A stretch of DNA of 64,000 nucleotides from Dioszegia crocea. Lineage: Eukaryota; Basidiomycota; Tremellomycetes; Tremellales; Bulleribasidiaceae. Below the pieces are notes generated by a model. The model was not told the DNA's origin. It did no database searches and saw nothing but the letters and a program-made list of their open reading frames with translations. Numbering within the stretch: position 1 is the first letter of the stretch; the number at the start of each line of letters is the position of its first letter. The position numbers were made by a program, and so were the translations under genes. Shown in pieces: positions 34,996 to 47,185 of this stretch. Location of the stretch: positions 1,837,082 to 1,901,081 of the forward strand of contig BCKK01000001.1 in assembly GCA_001600615.1 (NCBI GenBank), given 5' to 3'.

Positions 34996-35816
34996 ATGGC
35001 CACGCAAACCACCCTCGTCCCCTCTCTCCTAGCTCTCCATTCACCCACATCACTACCCTTACTTCTTTCCCGACTCTCGCTCCAGGCTCTCCACATCGAG
35101 CCCTATCATATCAGAGATGACATCTATCAAGCGACAACATCAGTCCTTCCGGGCCAACTTCGGAACCTACGACTACGCGCAGAACGAAGATCAAGAGATC
35201 ACGTTTTTGGGAAGGGCAAGGAGAAAGATTCCGGAGGGGAGGATGAGGGTGACGATGATGGCTGGGAATACACGATGACATATCTGTCTCCGCCATTAAA
35301 TGGTAGGGAGTACGCGGAGATGAGTGTTCGGGCGTGTATTGGGCTGGAGATTGTGGGAGGGAGATCCAGGAAAGACATTGAGGGCTTTATAGAGGTGCTA
35401 GGATTCAAGTGAGTCGCGATATCTCCTCATAGAGACCATTCTCTTTCTCCTAAGGCTCTGTTCCGCTGTTCGGAATCGAATAAACAGCTGACACCCCCAG
35501 GCATTCCCACTCCTACACCCGCTCAGGCTACCTCGTACACCTCCCTTCCTCACTACCTACGTCCACGCCAATGACGATACACCTGTCCATCACTCGTTTG
35601 TGGTCGACTACACCTACCAGCGAACCACCGGACCAGCCAGTCCCAAAACGATCTGCGGCGCAAACGTCGGAGCCATACCTCCTTATATTGCAACCGTCTC
35701 GCCCTGTCTTTGCGGTCTCCGTACGTGGGGAACCTGGGTTGGAAGACACTATGCGGGTGATGCGGGACGTAGCAGATCGGATCGAAGGAGTGCAGTGGGA
35801 AACAGGAAGATCATAA
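34996..35816 (+). CDS. Mediator subunit Med18-like protein
   Basis: Probable head-module subunit of Mediator, which links activators to RNA polymerase II. Two exons, about 245 aa. The start MATQTTLVPSLLALHSPTSL is followed by ALHIEPYHIRDDIYQ. A strand-rich core comes next (LRNLRLRAERRSRDHVFG and WEYTMTYLSPPLNGREYAEM, then RACIGLEIVGGR). The exon junction reads FIEVLGFKHSHSYTRSGYLV, like the Med18 sequence in which a GF...YEYxxxGY..F loop precedes the second half of the barrel. It ends MRDVADRIEGVQWETGRS. The overall layout fits, but no single motif is diagnostic, so this is tentative. Confidence 0.55.
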
Positions 35817-35951
35817 ATATGAATATGGTCCAAGAGAGTCATCCTGGCTAGACTACCGCCGATGCCCTGATGTACGAAACCTCCGATCTCGCAAGCTAAG
35901 TAACAGGTTCACGGCCGCTTGGTACTTGTCTGTACATCACTCATAGGAGAT

Positions 35952-38553
35952 CTAGAGTACCTCAAAGTCCTCATCATCATCGTCTGGAACCACGACTTGA
36001 ACTTTCCTCTTCTTGCCCTCTCCGCTCCCTTCCGCCTCATCTTCCGCTCCCCTCTTCTTTCCTGCGACCTGTTCACCACTTGTAATGACTGCCGAGCCAT
36101 CAACCATTTCAAAGTCAGGCGTTGGGGCTCGGGCAACCGCTTTGACAGGCGCGAGTGGTATTGATGGGACAATCTCAGGTAACTCGTACGAGGCTGTCGA
36201 CTCGGTTGATCTACCAACATCAGCTGTTTTCTCGTCGTTGGGCTCTTTGACTCACGGTAGGCATAGGCAGAAATGAACCGGCCTGAACGTTTCCATCCCT
36301 GATCCATCCGCCTTACTCCTTTCACCCATGACGGTAATCATTTTCCCCCTCTCGACGCCGACTTGCTCCAATGTCTGCCCATGCAGATCATCAAAGTCCG
36401 GATCGGCCAAAAGTCTGCCTCCTTCATGCACTTCCCACTCCACCTCTTCTCCATCCGCCGCACCCTCCACACCCTTACCTAACCAGCCCTGCACTGCCTC
36501 CTCCACAAACTCCCCAACTGTCAACTTGCTCACGTCCGCCTTGAGCGGCACGTAGACATCCCGGCATACCCCACAGAATTTGTTAGGTCCATTCGGTCCA
36601 TAGCCAGCGATAGGGCGTGTAGGTTCGGTCTTCAGATACATTTTGCGCATGCCGGCTTGGTCGCCTGATAGTAGGCGGATGGCAGACATGACGATGAAGC
36701 CAGCAACGATAGCGTTGGTAGTGGCAATGGCGGGGATGATATTGCCGGCCATCTCTTTGACTTGAAAGCGGGTCTTGTGGGGAATGCCGTAGGCCGCCGA
36801 ACGGAGATTGGAGGTGGTCAAGACAAAGTCGAGTGTGTCGTCATCGTCCTTGTCGAAAGACAGAATGGCGTCGGGATGGGCAATCGCTCGGGCGGACAGG
36901 CGTCGGCAGCTTAAATGTCAGCTACTGCCCTGCTGGAAGATCTTTTACTGGGGAACCCACCTGTCTTCGAAAAGCTCGAGACTCTCCTTCAGAGACAATT
37001 CACGCTGATCCTTCAACTGAGCGCTCTGCGCGTCGGGTTCGACGGGCGCAGTGCCGTTGGGCGGTGGCGCAGCAGCCGCGGGCTCGTCGCCCTGAGCAGT
37101 AGGTGGAGCGGCAGCGGTAGCACTGCGGAGAGGCGGCATGGGGAAGGTTCCGGCCATAATCGAATCGTAATCCAGGGCGAAAGGCTTCACTCTACCCTCC
37201 TTGTTCCACAAATCGTCCATGGCGAGAAGACGGTTGATGTCATCTTTGAACACCTTCATAGTCAGCTGTTGTAATGAAATGGCAAGGGAATAACTCACTT
37301 TGTCGAAAGCCTTCCTCGGTCCATCCTCGACGGCCATATTTTGCCTCACGGCCCGGAACGCAACTGCCTCCTGCTTCAAATTCGCTATTTCCTCCGCTGA
37401 AGTCATCAGCTGATGTCCGGTCGAATGTCTGATGGGGCGTATTGACTGACCATTTTCACCCTCTGCGGCCGCTTGATTCAACTCATCATCATCTCCAGCT
37501 TCGTCATCCTCGCCAAACAACTTTCTGTTGAAGTCAGCTATTTGGCCTCAATCTCTGGAGTATAGATGACCCTTGTCGAACTTACCCGAAGAGATACGAT
37601 CTCGCCCAGACAATACAGTGAATTGGCTCGCTGGGAGTTGCACGGAGTGTACAAACCGGGTAGGTCTTCTGTGTTCCGGGCTTCGGCTCGCAGTCGAAGC
37701 ATTCGGTGTGATCCTGTGCAGCTCAGCTCGTGTCACGATAAGTCAGCTCCGTGCGACGGACCTTGACAAATGGCGTCACTTGGCCCAGGTAGCCCGCAGT
37801 CCCAGACTCGATAAGGGGAACACCGCCGGCCTGACATAGCCTGTTCACATGTGAACGTGCGTCTGAATCTTCAGCACCTTATCGGCTTTTCCTCCAGTCC
37901 CTTCAAGGGCCATCGTTGCTCGACCATTTCCTTCTCCAGTAATAGCCAACATACCTCGGTTGTCCAGCGCATTCAATACCAATCCAAATCCCTTGATCCA
38001 CTCCAGATCATTCCCGCTATCCTTGACATTCCCATGCCGCGCGTGAATCCTGATACCCGAGTCTGGGTTGAAGTGCCTCGCTGAAGCGGACGCGACGAGC
38101 GATTTCGACTTCTTGATGTCGGGTTTCCGGAAGAGGAATTGACGGTTGAGGTTGGAGAGATCAATGGTGTCTAGGTCGATCTGAAATGTTAGCCACGACT
38201 CGGCACTGTGAGGTGAGGGTGCCGCGATGGCTGACGTTGGCATAGTCCGGGACGCAACTAGGGAGAGAGAAAGAAGGAGCAGGACTTACAACCTCGATGT
38301 TCCCAAACCCAACAAGGACTAGATTCTTCACTGTAGATATCAGCATAGATCCTCATGATGACGATACTCCGGCATGCGTGCTCTGAACCAGCGCAAAAAC
38401 GCGTCGAAGGACAGTCAAGGTGTTGAAGTAGGAAATCAGCTCACACAGCTCGCATCCGATACCACCAGCGCCGACGACGAGGATAGGGGTCTCTTTGACT
38501 TTCTTAAAGACCTCAGGGCCAAGTAGCGCCTGCGTGTGGGTTTCTCGAGGCAT
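35952..38553 (-). CDS. UBA2: SUMO-activating enzyme subunit 2 (UBA2/SAE2)
   Basis: Catalytic subunit of the SUMO E1, nuclear. The start [20 protein letters not shown] runs into [14 protein letters not shown], the ATP-binding GxGxxG, then [32 protein letters not shown] and [20 protein letters not shown]. The catalytic Cys lies in [20 protein letters not shown]. CxxC zinc sites are present (CFDCEP and [12 protein letters not shown]). The ubiquitin-fold domain follows ([12 protein letters not shown]). The last exon is basic ([17 protein letters not shown]) and ends [16 protein letters not shown], a hydrophobic run followed by acids as in the SUMO-interacting motif of UBA2. About seven introns. 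All key residues are present. Confidence 0.95.
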
Positions 38554-39019
38554 TTTGAGGTCTAATCAGGAGAATGGTCAAGCAAGGTATGCCTCACAAG
38601 CGATTTTCTGCGAAATTAGACGCGACCGCGATTGGCTCAGTCACGTGGCTTGAGAATTATTGGGCGCAGCATCTTTGTTGTGAGACAGTGCAGGGTTTTG
38701 TATGCATAGATCAGAAGCTCTGTGGAGGCTGGATAGAGCCTGTTACCTTCAGTGTAGCTGCATAGATGTTGGCGGAAACGATTGGTGTTTGAGTGACCCA
38801 AAAAGTCTCTCTTTGGCCACCGCCACCAACAAATTTGAGTTCAAATTGACTTCGCATATCGCATCAACAAGTCATTCCATCACTCTTCGCAAACCTGTCG
38901 TCCGAGCACACTCGCTACAATACTGTCACTGGACCAAGCAGAGCGCGCAAGAGACAGTAGCGCGCGCGCCTGAGTCCTACTCAATCTGAGAGCTTGTCAA
39001 TCAAAATCTAGCCGATACG
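38554..39019. promoter_or_regulatory. Divergent promoter between UBA2 and BRF1
   Basis: 466 bases between two starts. An ATTGG (inverted CCAAT) at 38631-38635 is followed by an E-box CACGTG at 38642-38647, a pairing common in fungal promoters. No gene is seen. Confidence 0.5.
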
Positions 39020-41625
39020 ATGGCACCGGTGGGTCGAACCTCCGAACTATGCACCCCAGACCGCCTGTGGTTCCAATTGATGCTGATCCAACTCCACTAG
39101 AAATCCTGCAAGAACTGCGGCAGCACCGAGCTCGAGACTGACTATACCCTTGGACAAATCGCGTAGGTTGAGACTCCGCCCACCCTTCACTCCTTGCATC
39201 ACGCTGATCATAATCCAGATGTCAGGCATGTGGGACAATCACCGAGCGAGGGATCCTCGTCTCCGAGGTGGGGTTTGCGGAAGCTTCGGGAGGGCGAATG
39301 CACGCTACGGGGACGTATGTGGGACATGGGTCTAGTGAGTGTTTTCCTAAGCACAGGTACATGAGCGGGGCTGACGATATGTAGCTGGTATAGCGGGATA
39401 CAGGGGTAGCAATGCTGGCCAGAACTCTGCCGCGGTGAAACAAGCAGGTCAGTCAGCGTCTCGATGGATACGTTGTTGCGCGACAGCTGATCGACCAGGA
39501 CTCGAGAGAATCCAACAGACCGCTCGTGCGATGGGCTTAGGAACGGGTATCTCAGCGGGCGCGACTCGATCATTCTCCCTCGCTGTGGATCAGCGATTCA
39601 ACAAGGGCCGACGAACAGACTACCTCGTTGCGAGCTGTCTGTACCTCCAGTGCAGGCTAATGAAGGAGCCGTACATGCTTATTGACTTTTCCGAGCGATT
39701 ACAGGTGAGTCTGCCGAGGCGATTGACGATGGACATAATGTGGCAAGGCGCTGATTGGGGCAGGTCAACGTGTTCGAGCTGGCTGGAACATATCTCAAAC
39801 TCCGGACGAATCTCCATCTGGATAAGACCATGCCGGAGGTCGATCCTGCCATCTACAATATCCACTTCGCCCGTCGACTCGCCCTCGGTACAGATGCCCA
39901 AGCTGTCGCTGCAGATGCATCCCGCCTCGTACGGCGTTTCAAAGCGGACTGGATGACCCAAGGAAGACGTCCAGCGGGGATCTGCGGAGCGTGCCTCATC
40001 ATTGCTGCTCGAATGAGCAACTATCTACGAACGCCAGAGGAAGTGGGCCAAGTCGTCAAATGCTCGGCGTATACGATAAGAAAGCGCCTAAGGGAGTTTG
40101 CCGTGACGGAGATGGCGCAGAAGACTGTGAAGGAGTGGAGAGGATTGAGTGAGAAGGAGCTGGATGAGATCAGGGAGGAAGAACCACCGATTGTCACGCA
40201 TAATCGGCGACTCAAGGAGAAGGCTGAGAGGCTGAAGGTGGAACGTGAAGAAGAGGATGCGGATGCGGCGGCGGCGGCGGCGGAAAGTGAGGAAGACAAT
40301 GAGGAAGAAGACTCTGAGGAGTCGATGACTAAGAAAGGAAAGGGTAAGAAGAAAGACAAGGGGAAAGGTCGGCAAGAAGGGGATGAGAGCGGCGCAATGG
40401 ATGCGGTAGAAGCATTGAGGAGAGCGGCGGCGGAGGCTGCTCAACAGGATGCCGATTATGTGGGCAATGAAGACGAAGAGGAAGCCGACCTAGATAATCT
40501 CGTCGGGGCGGCAATGGTGGATGATGTGGATGCGGCGGGGGATGATCCGGAGGCGGCACAACGAGCGCGTAAGGAGGAGAGGGTGGCGTTCCAGAGGGAG
40601 AACAGGGCATTGACCAAGGCCTTGCTTCGGCCAGAAGCGGAGGAGGAAGATGATCCGGAGGATCTGGAGAAGCACGCTGATGAAGGGGGAGATGGTGAGG
40701 ATGGAGATGAGGAGGCGAATCTTGACGCTACACATCTGAACGAAATCACCCAGGGCGGTCTCGGCAAGCTCGAATCTTTCACTGAATGGGACGATCCAGC
40801 AAGTACGCTTCAGCACTTCACCGAGCAGTACTTTGCCGCCGACCCACGTCTCGTCAATCTCGATCCTGGACACGTCAAGGACCGGATTGCCAAGTGGCTT
40901 GGAACTGAGCGAGATCCGAAAGAGGTCGCTTATGAGTGCTTCGCGGTGGAGATGGCGTATAAGCGACGCGAGTTCCAAGCTAGGGAGAGTAGAATGGAGA
41001 CGCTGGAAGATCTGGACGAGGACGAGCTTGAGACGTATTACCTGCTTGATGAGAGGGATAAGCAGCTTAGGGCGAGAGTTTGGTTGAGCCAGAACGGCAA
41101 ATGGTTGGAGCAGAGTACACGTAAGTCTATCTGCTACGGTATTGTCTTCTAGGATGAGAAGGTAAGCATAGCTGACTTGTGCAGTGAAGGAGGAAGAGCG
41201 TGCAGCGTATAATAAAGCAAACAACATCGACCCCAATAAGCCAAAGGTATGTGACGTTTTGCTCTTCGGAAGAGAATGGCTCAATGGCTGACCCTGTAGC
41301 CCAAACGCAAGCGAGCTGCAGTTGGTGGACCTCAGAAACCATTCAAAACCACCCGAGATGCCATTGAGGGCTTTGCGGCTCAGAAGAAGTTCTCAAGTCG
41401 TATCAATTATGGTGCCCTTGGCAAGCTTGGAGGGTATAACATGGAGGTGGAAGATATGGGTGAGGCCGGGCTTGAGCGGATGGATGATGAGAAGGGTAAG
41501 TCTGACGCTACATTTAATTTCGGCCCCTGAGCTGTTGCTGATGATTAATAGAGGACGACCTAGCAGATCTAGCTGGATATGGGGATGACGACAAGGAGGA
41601 CGAGGACGAGGCTTCTTACTGGTGA
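39020..41625 (+). CDS. BRF1: TFIIIB subunit BRF1 (RNA polymerase III initiation factor)
   Basis: TFIIB-like factor that bridges TBP and Pol III. Exon 1 is only nine coding bases (MAP). The zinc ribbon follows across an intron: KSCKNCGSTELETDY and CQACGTITERGILVSEVGFA, with two CxxC pairs. The cyclin repeats contain RIQQTARAMGLGTGISAGAT, TDYLVASCLYLQCRLMKEPY, then FARRLALGTDAQAVAADASR and GRRPAGICGACLIIAARMSN. A long acidic, low-complexity linker (AAAAAAESEEDNEEEDSEES) is followed by the conserved BRF homology region, AYNKANNIDPNKPKPKRKRA and RDAIEGFAAQKKFSSRINYG. It ends DEDEASYW. About seven exons. The long acidic linker is the only unusual point. Confidence 0.94.
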
Positions 41626-41962
41626 TTGTGCTGTATATGAGTGTATATTTGACCCTTGTTCTATCACATGCAATACGCATGTATCTTCACATGCAATACC
41701 CATGTATCTCCTAATCACGAAACATGGACCTCCCTGAAGCTTGGGCCAGCTACAGCTCACAAACAACCCGCCATGGTCAGACGAACCCTATCAGTATAAT
41801 TCGTCACTCTCGCACAGACTCGACAGACATCAGGTGGCCACGGGGACTATCATCTCGACTAGCATAACCCAGTCTAAGCAATAATATACGTGCCTTCCAG
41901 CGACATGCGCCAGTCCCTCGTCCAGACCCAACGCCATCCGCCGATCCATCGCTGGACGTCGC
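41626..41962. other. Convergent intergenic region
   Basis: 337 bases between the BRF1 and RPS14 stops. A near-direct repeat (cacatgcaatacgcatgtatc / cacatgcaatacccatgtatc, about 41666-41708) lies in the 3' UTR region. Confidence 0.55.
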
Positions 41963-42606
<644 letters not shown>

Positions 42607-42924
42607 TTTGTATAGGTTGAAGGTTGCTTGATAGGAATCATCGACTTTTGGCTGCCATGCTCAAATTTGGTGAGCGGCATTTACCGAATGTCGGCGTTAT
42701 CGCAATGTGGCAGATCTCGCATCCCGGGGGGGGGTACGTAAGCGTTTCATGATGTGAAGGTTCCGGGGCATCAACAGCCTTGGCAACAAGCACCGACACA
42801 CTGTGAATCAAACGTCCAAACATACAGCTGCAATCAACATTTCATATCTGGGATATAGGCAGAGAGCGTATTGACCTCTTGCTTGCCCCTCCAGCTATCC
42901 CGCCCGAAAGCCATATCTCACAGG
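42607..42924. promoter_or_regulatory. Divergent promoter between RPS14 and the PQ-loop gene
   Basis: 318 bases. It contains a run of nine or more G at about 42726-42735 next to catcccg. No other motif can be named. Confidence 0.35.
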
Positions 42925-44282
42925 ATGGAGGTCGTCATGAGATCCTTCACGAATCGTCCGAGCGCGGACCAATGCAGCATCGTTCGTACCCGCCTGCCTT
43001 CTTCGAGAAATCACGGGGGGCAACTCTGACATACACAGCCTCATGATATCCGCGCAGATGGACTGACAGCTTTGATCCTTGTTGGCCTGATCATTAGCTA
43101 TCTGCCACAGGTGCGTTTAAGGCTTGATCTCTGGCCGCGCGCGTGAATGGCTTGAATACTGATCTTTGAGATTTTGCGTATAATCAATAAGGGAACATCG
43201 GAGGGCTTTTCATCGGTAAGCTTCTAAACGTACATTGATGTAATGTCGCAGCTGACCCCCGTTAGGCCTTCCTACTCCTCGGAGCAACCTCATCAGCTTC
43301 CGGTATGCTGAACGTCCTGGTCGTCCAATGGTCTCTCTTCCAATGCTGCAAAGTCACAGTCAGTGATCTTCTCGACCTGTGCAGTGGAAAAGAGCCTGAC
43401 TGCTCAGGGTGCCGGTGACTGCTTTCTAAATCTCATGGGTTTCTTCCAGGTTTTTCTGCAATGGTTCCTGTTCAGCATCATGTCGGTCATTCACATGTAA
43501 TATGGCCATAGCTAACATGACAGCGTCGTCTTATATCTCGTATACTTCCCACGACATCTCAAATATCACCGGACTCTCGCTCTACCCGATGACGGCGGCG
43601 ATTCACGATATCAGGCAATCTCCAATTCGGCCCTTGCCGCGGAAAGCAACATCCTTCAGGAGCCGATCAGCGGTACCACTCGTCCGGTCAGAGCTACCGT
43701 CGAGACCACTCCGGCATGGCGTCAGGCTGTTCTCACCGGAATCGTGGTTGCAATTCACATGTATGTTGGGCAAAATTGGGGGCGGTCGAAGATTGCGCTG
43801 ATATACCCTAGACTACTCCTTCTCGGCGTCTCACTCACCCTCCTCTACACCCTACCCAGTACCAATCCTCAACATCCGGCTCTACGCTCTCTCGCTACCT
43901 TCCTCGGTCTCTCCGGCACAGTCCTCGCCATCTGCCAATACGCTCCCCAAATATACCGAACGTACAACTCTCGCCTCGTTGGCGCTCTTTCAATCGGCAC
44001 TATGGTTATTCAAGTACCTGGGGCAGTCTTCTTCATCATCAGTCTGGCTGTCCGGCCAGGGGTGGATTGGACGAGCTGGTTGGCGTATGCCGTGACTGCT
44101 GGGATGCAGAGTGCACTATTGGTACGCTCATTTACTGTGATGTGCGTGCCAGCTGATATGGCCAGATACTTTGCGTGGCCTGGAAAAGACGACAGAAACA
44201 AGAGGGTATCGATGATTTCGGTAATGCCCTTAATGAGGATTCCGCCGGTACCTCGACTGAAAGGGATCGGCTGGTCCAATGA
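42925..44282 (+). CDS. PQ-loop repeat membrane protein
   Basis: Seven-TM-type transporter or sensor of the PQ-loop (cystinosin/KDEL-receptor-like) family. The start at 42925 gives MEVVMRSFTNRPSADQCS, joined to PHDIRADGLTALILVGLIIS and YLPQILRIINKGTSEGFSS. This is the first PQ motif, with the downstream S-x-G-F typical of the family. Further exons give AFLLLGATSSASGMLNVLVV and FLNLMGFFQVFLQWFLFSII. The second PQ motif is ICQYAPQIYRTYNSRLVGAL. The final exon after an intron is hydrophilic and ends STERDRLVQ at 44282; reading through this intron would give a different tail. Seven exons. The substrate is unknown. Confidence 0.8.
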
Positions 44283-44462
44283 GTGAGCTCGGCTCCTGGC
44301 GCACCGTCATTTCGGCCCAAAGTTGTAAAGTATGATATCGCTCCATGCATGTACAGCGTTCAATCTCCCAGGTATCCGCTACCTTGAGGGTCCCAAAGCT
44401 AATTATAACTACCAGTCCCCCGAGAATACCATCTACGCTATCCGACACTCTATCTATGACTA

Positions 44463-46310
44463 TCAACTAAAATACGGATTCTCCCCTTTGCTCTCGACTT
44501 CCTTCTCCTTCTCTACGCCCAACCCGAACTCTCCCGGCGTATCGACATGCTCGTAATTCTCCTTCCCTCTCCGCTCCTCTTCGCTCTTTGCAGCGCGTAT
44601 CACATCCTCGGGACCCATCAGACTTCCCAGACCAAGCCCTCCCAGCTCAAACAATCCCGTCGGACTCCTCCATCTCAAGCTTCTCGCCCTCGGCCTCCCC
44701 TCTGCATGCGGTATTGGATTGGTCTCGACTGGACAAGCCCCAATTACGGGCGATATGGCGTGTACAGGTGGCACGAGTGCCTTAGGAGTGAGGATGAGTG
44801 ATGGTGGGATAGGAGAGTTTCGGCGAGTGACAGTGTATGCTGGTGATATTGATGTGGATGGGGATCGATTTGGATTGGCCGAGCCTCTCGAGCCTAAATC
44901 GGCAGAGCGGAGTGAAGAGGCGCGGCGGACACCCGAATTGGCGCTCGAGGACAATGAAAGGCTTTGAGCGGATTGAGTAGTGGGGAGACTACCATAGCGG
45001 TTGATGGGGAGCGCGGGGGAGAAGGGATTGTTTGTGGGTGTAGTATTACCAGTTCGGAAGCCTGAAGAACGACGGCCACTGGCAGTGCTGAGGCTACTGA
45101 GGGAATGGACAGAATAGGCTGAGTCCGATTTGGGTAAGGACGATCGGATCGTGCGCGGAGATGCGGGAAGAGAGGATGTATGTGTATCCGATGTTGCGAG
45201 GGGAAGGTTGTCACATGCCAGTCTGAGGTTCGGGATGTGGGATCGAGAGTTGTTGGCAGTGGGTGAAGGGGAGGGACAAGCGGTTGATGGAAGGACTGGG
45301 GTCGGATATGCTAGTGGATTTAGACCGAAGGGAGAGGAAGCGGCTGAGGGTAATGTGAAGTTCGATATTGGAGATAAAGCGCCCTCTATCCCCTTGACGA
45401 TGGGCGATTCCGGTGGACCTGGGGAGAATACCCCTCGTCCCAACCCTCCTTCCTGCTCTGCATGCATGTCCGTCTCAGCTCCTCCCGCGCTCTGATCATC
45501 AGATCGCAACCCCATCGAGCAACCCGGCGGTAATAGCGCGCTCTCCTCCACCACTACCGCTGATGCCGCTGGGTAAGACACTCGAAGGGGTCCGATCACC
45601 TCATCGGGCGCTGGTTGTGGAGGTCGAGCGTATGAAGGGGTGGTGGGATCATCTGAGCTCCGTCTGCCTAGAGATACAGGCCGGATACTGACGCCCAGCC
45701 GCTTCAGACTCGAGATGAATGCCCGAGTCGAGCCTTGGGATCTCATGGAGGAGGACGGTCCATCGCTAGAGCCGGATTGGGTGGGTGTCATGGGTGATGA
45801 GGAAGAGTCGGGACGAGATCTTCCCTTTGGAGAAGCATTCGATCGGGATTGTGGAGGTAAGAATGTATCGCCAAATTGACCTGAGGCCCGAGTGTCTACC
45901 GTCCCATCCTCGCTATCCTGGCTCGGGCGTAGACGGAGCGAGACGCTCGAGCTGGAGAAGGAAGATTTCCAACTCGAGAAGGACGTCTTGGACCGGAGGG
46001 TCCGACTAGACTTCTTTTTCTCCGCTACGGGTACTGCAAGGCTAGGATCACCATGTCGGAACGTGATGGTGCTCGAGTCGGACGGCAGGCGGATGTGAAC
46101 TGGGTCCGTCCCTGTTGCAGCCTCAGAGACGGAGCCGCGAGGGGTGACAAGTTGACCCATTGAGTGGTCCGAGTCCGAAGAAGAGCTGGAGTCGGTAGAG
46201 GAGTTGGAGAGGAGGGGAGCGGGGAGGTAGGCATCGTCGTGGATATGACTGGAGTGGGGAAGGTTGGGGATACCGGTGGCGGAAGGAGGAGAGATGATTG
46301 CCGTAGACAT
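44463..46310 (-). CDS. Serine-rich, low-complexity protein of unknown function
   Basis: One uninterrupted 615-codon frame from ATG 46308-46310. No recognised domain. The composition is dominated by Ser, Pro and Gly (NSSTDSSSSSDSDHSMGQLV and SKTSFSSWKSSFSSSSVSLR). Several basophilic-kinase-like R-R-x-S sites occur (LGRRSSDDP, VRRASSLRS and TVTRRNSPIPP). The C-terminal block RSLRWRSPTGLFELGGLGLG then SLMGPEDVIRAAKSEEERRG looks conserved and helical and may be the functional part. It is one of few intron-less genes here. It could be a disordered polarity or signalling substrate, but the function is not known. Confidence 0.7.
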   Translation of the reverse strand: MSTAIISPPSATGIPNLPHSSHIHDDAYLPAPLLSNSSTDSSSSSDSDHSMGQLVTPRGSVSEAATGTDPVHIRLPSDSSTITFRHGDPSLAVPVAEKKKSSRTLRSKTSFSSWKSSFSSSSVSLRLRPSQDSEDGTVDTRASGQFGDTFLPPQSRSNASPKGRSRPDSSSSPMTPTQSGSSDGPSSSMRSQGSTRAFISSLKRLGVSIRPVSLGRRSSDDPTTPSYARPPQPAPDEVIGPLRVSYPAASAVVVEESALLPPGCSMGLRSDDQSAGGAETDMHAEQEGGLGRGVFSPGPPESPIVKGIEGALSPISNFTLPSAASSPFGLNPLAYPTPVLPSTACPSPSPTANNSRSHIPNLRLACDNLPLATSDTHTSSLPASPRTIRSSLPKSDSAYSVHSLSSLSTASGRRSSGFRTGNTTPTNNPFSPALPINRYGSLPTTQSAQSLSLSSSANSGVRRASSLRSADLGSRGSANPNRSPSTSISPAYTVTRRNSPIPPSLILTPKALVPPVHAISPVIGACPVETNPIPHAEGRPRARSLRWRSPTGLFELGGLGLGSLMGPEDVIRAAKSEEERRGKENYEHVDTPGEFGLGVEKEKEVESKGENPYFS

Positions 46311-47185
46311 GATCGTTGTAAGCCTGCGCTGCCGGAGCGAGGACTGTGTTGAGGGGCTGTACGGTCTAGAGATTGGGGAAGGGCAATGTTCGATGGACGG
46401 CAGGAGGTAGTAAGCTTGCCAAGGGGAGGGAAACAGAGCGAGCCGATGTCAATCTGTAAGATACTAAGAATACTTATTTCCAGATCACACGGCGGCAGGT
46501 CGGTTTCAGACTTGGTGTGTCCCAAGTCTAACCGCTCGGAAGAAATCGGCACGTCAGCTGGCCAACCAGCGCGTCAGATCTTCGATGCGGGAATTTTTCA
46601 TATCGCGTGTCTCGTACCGATCTGATACGGTGACGATGGCATTGGCGTCGATCATGTTGGGTAAACATCAGAGGTGCACATTGTCGGGTCGGTGTGACGA
46701 GCATGTGTCAGCCCGGGTTTCGTATTTCGTTAGTGTGAGACAGTAAACAGGAAGGGGGTGTGACAACGGTGGGATATGTCGGAAGATTAAGGGTTTGAAT
46801 GGTTTGAAACACGGAGGAGAGTTTGCTGGAAATCACCAAATGTCGGCTGTAGGCACGCAGGAACGAAAGGGTGACAGGCCGTCGGCGATGCGTGATGAGG
46901 TGATCGAGGTCCGCCCGGTAGTCGGCTCGGCGACTGGCATCCGGTACCTAGGAGGCAGGATGTCATGTCGAACGTCACCCTTATCCGCAGAGTGTTATAG
47001 TCCGCCGGCCTCATGAACAGCGCTGCAATTGCTCGGGCGTAAAAAAAATTGACCCATGATACTGACATGCCTAGGACAGATATCCAACATCTACATCATG
47101 ATCTATACAATATATCAACACATACGCTGCGGTGAATTATAAACTTTGACACCCCAGGGAGATTCCGATTGTGCCCATCCCAACT
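46311..47185. other. Intergenic: upstream of the Ser-rich gene, downstream of the scaffold gene
   Basis: 875 bases. An A8 run lies at 47041. No exon or repeat that I can support. Confidence 0.45.

Noticed and set aside
40021..40782. Minus-strand Ser- and Pro-rich ORFs opposite BRF1
   Set aside because: They mirror the acidic low-complexity linker of BRF1 and have no independent support.
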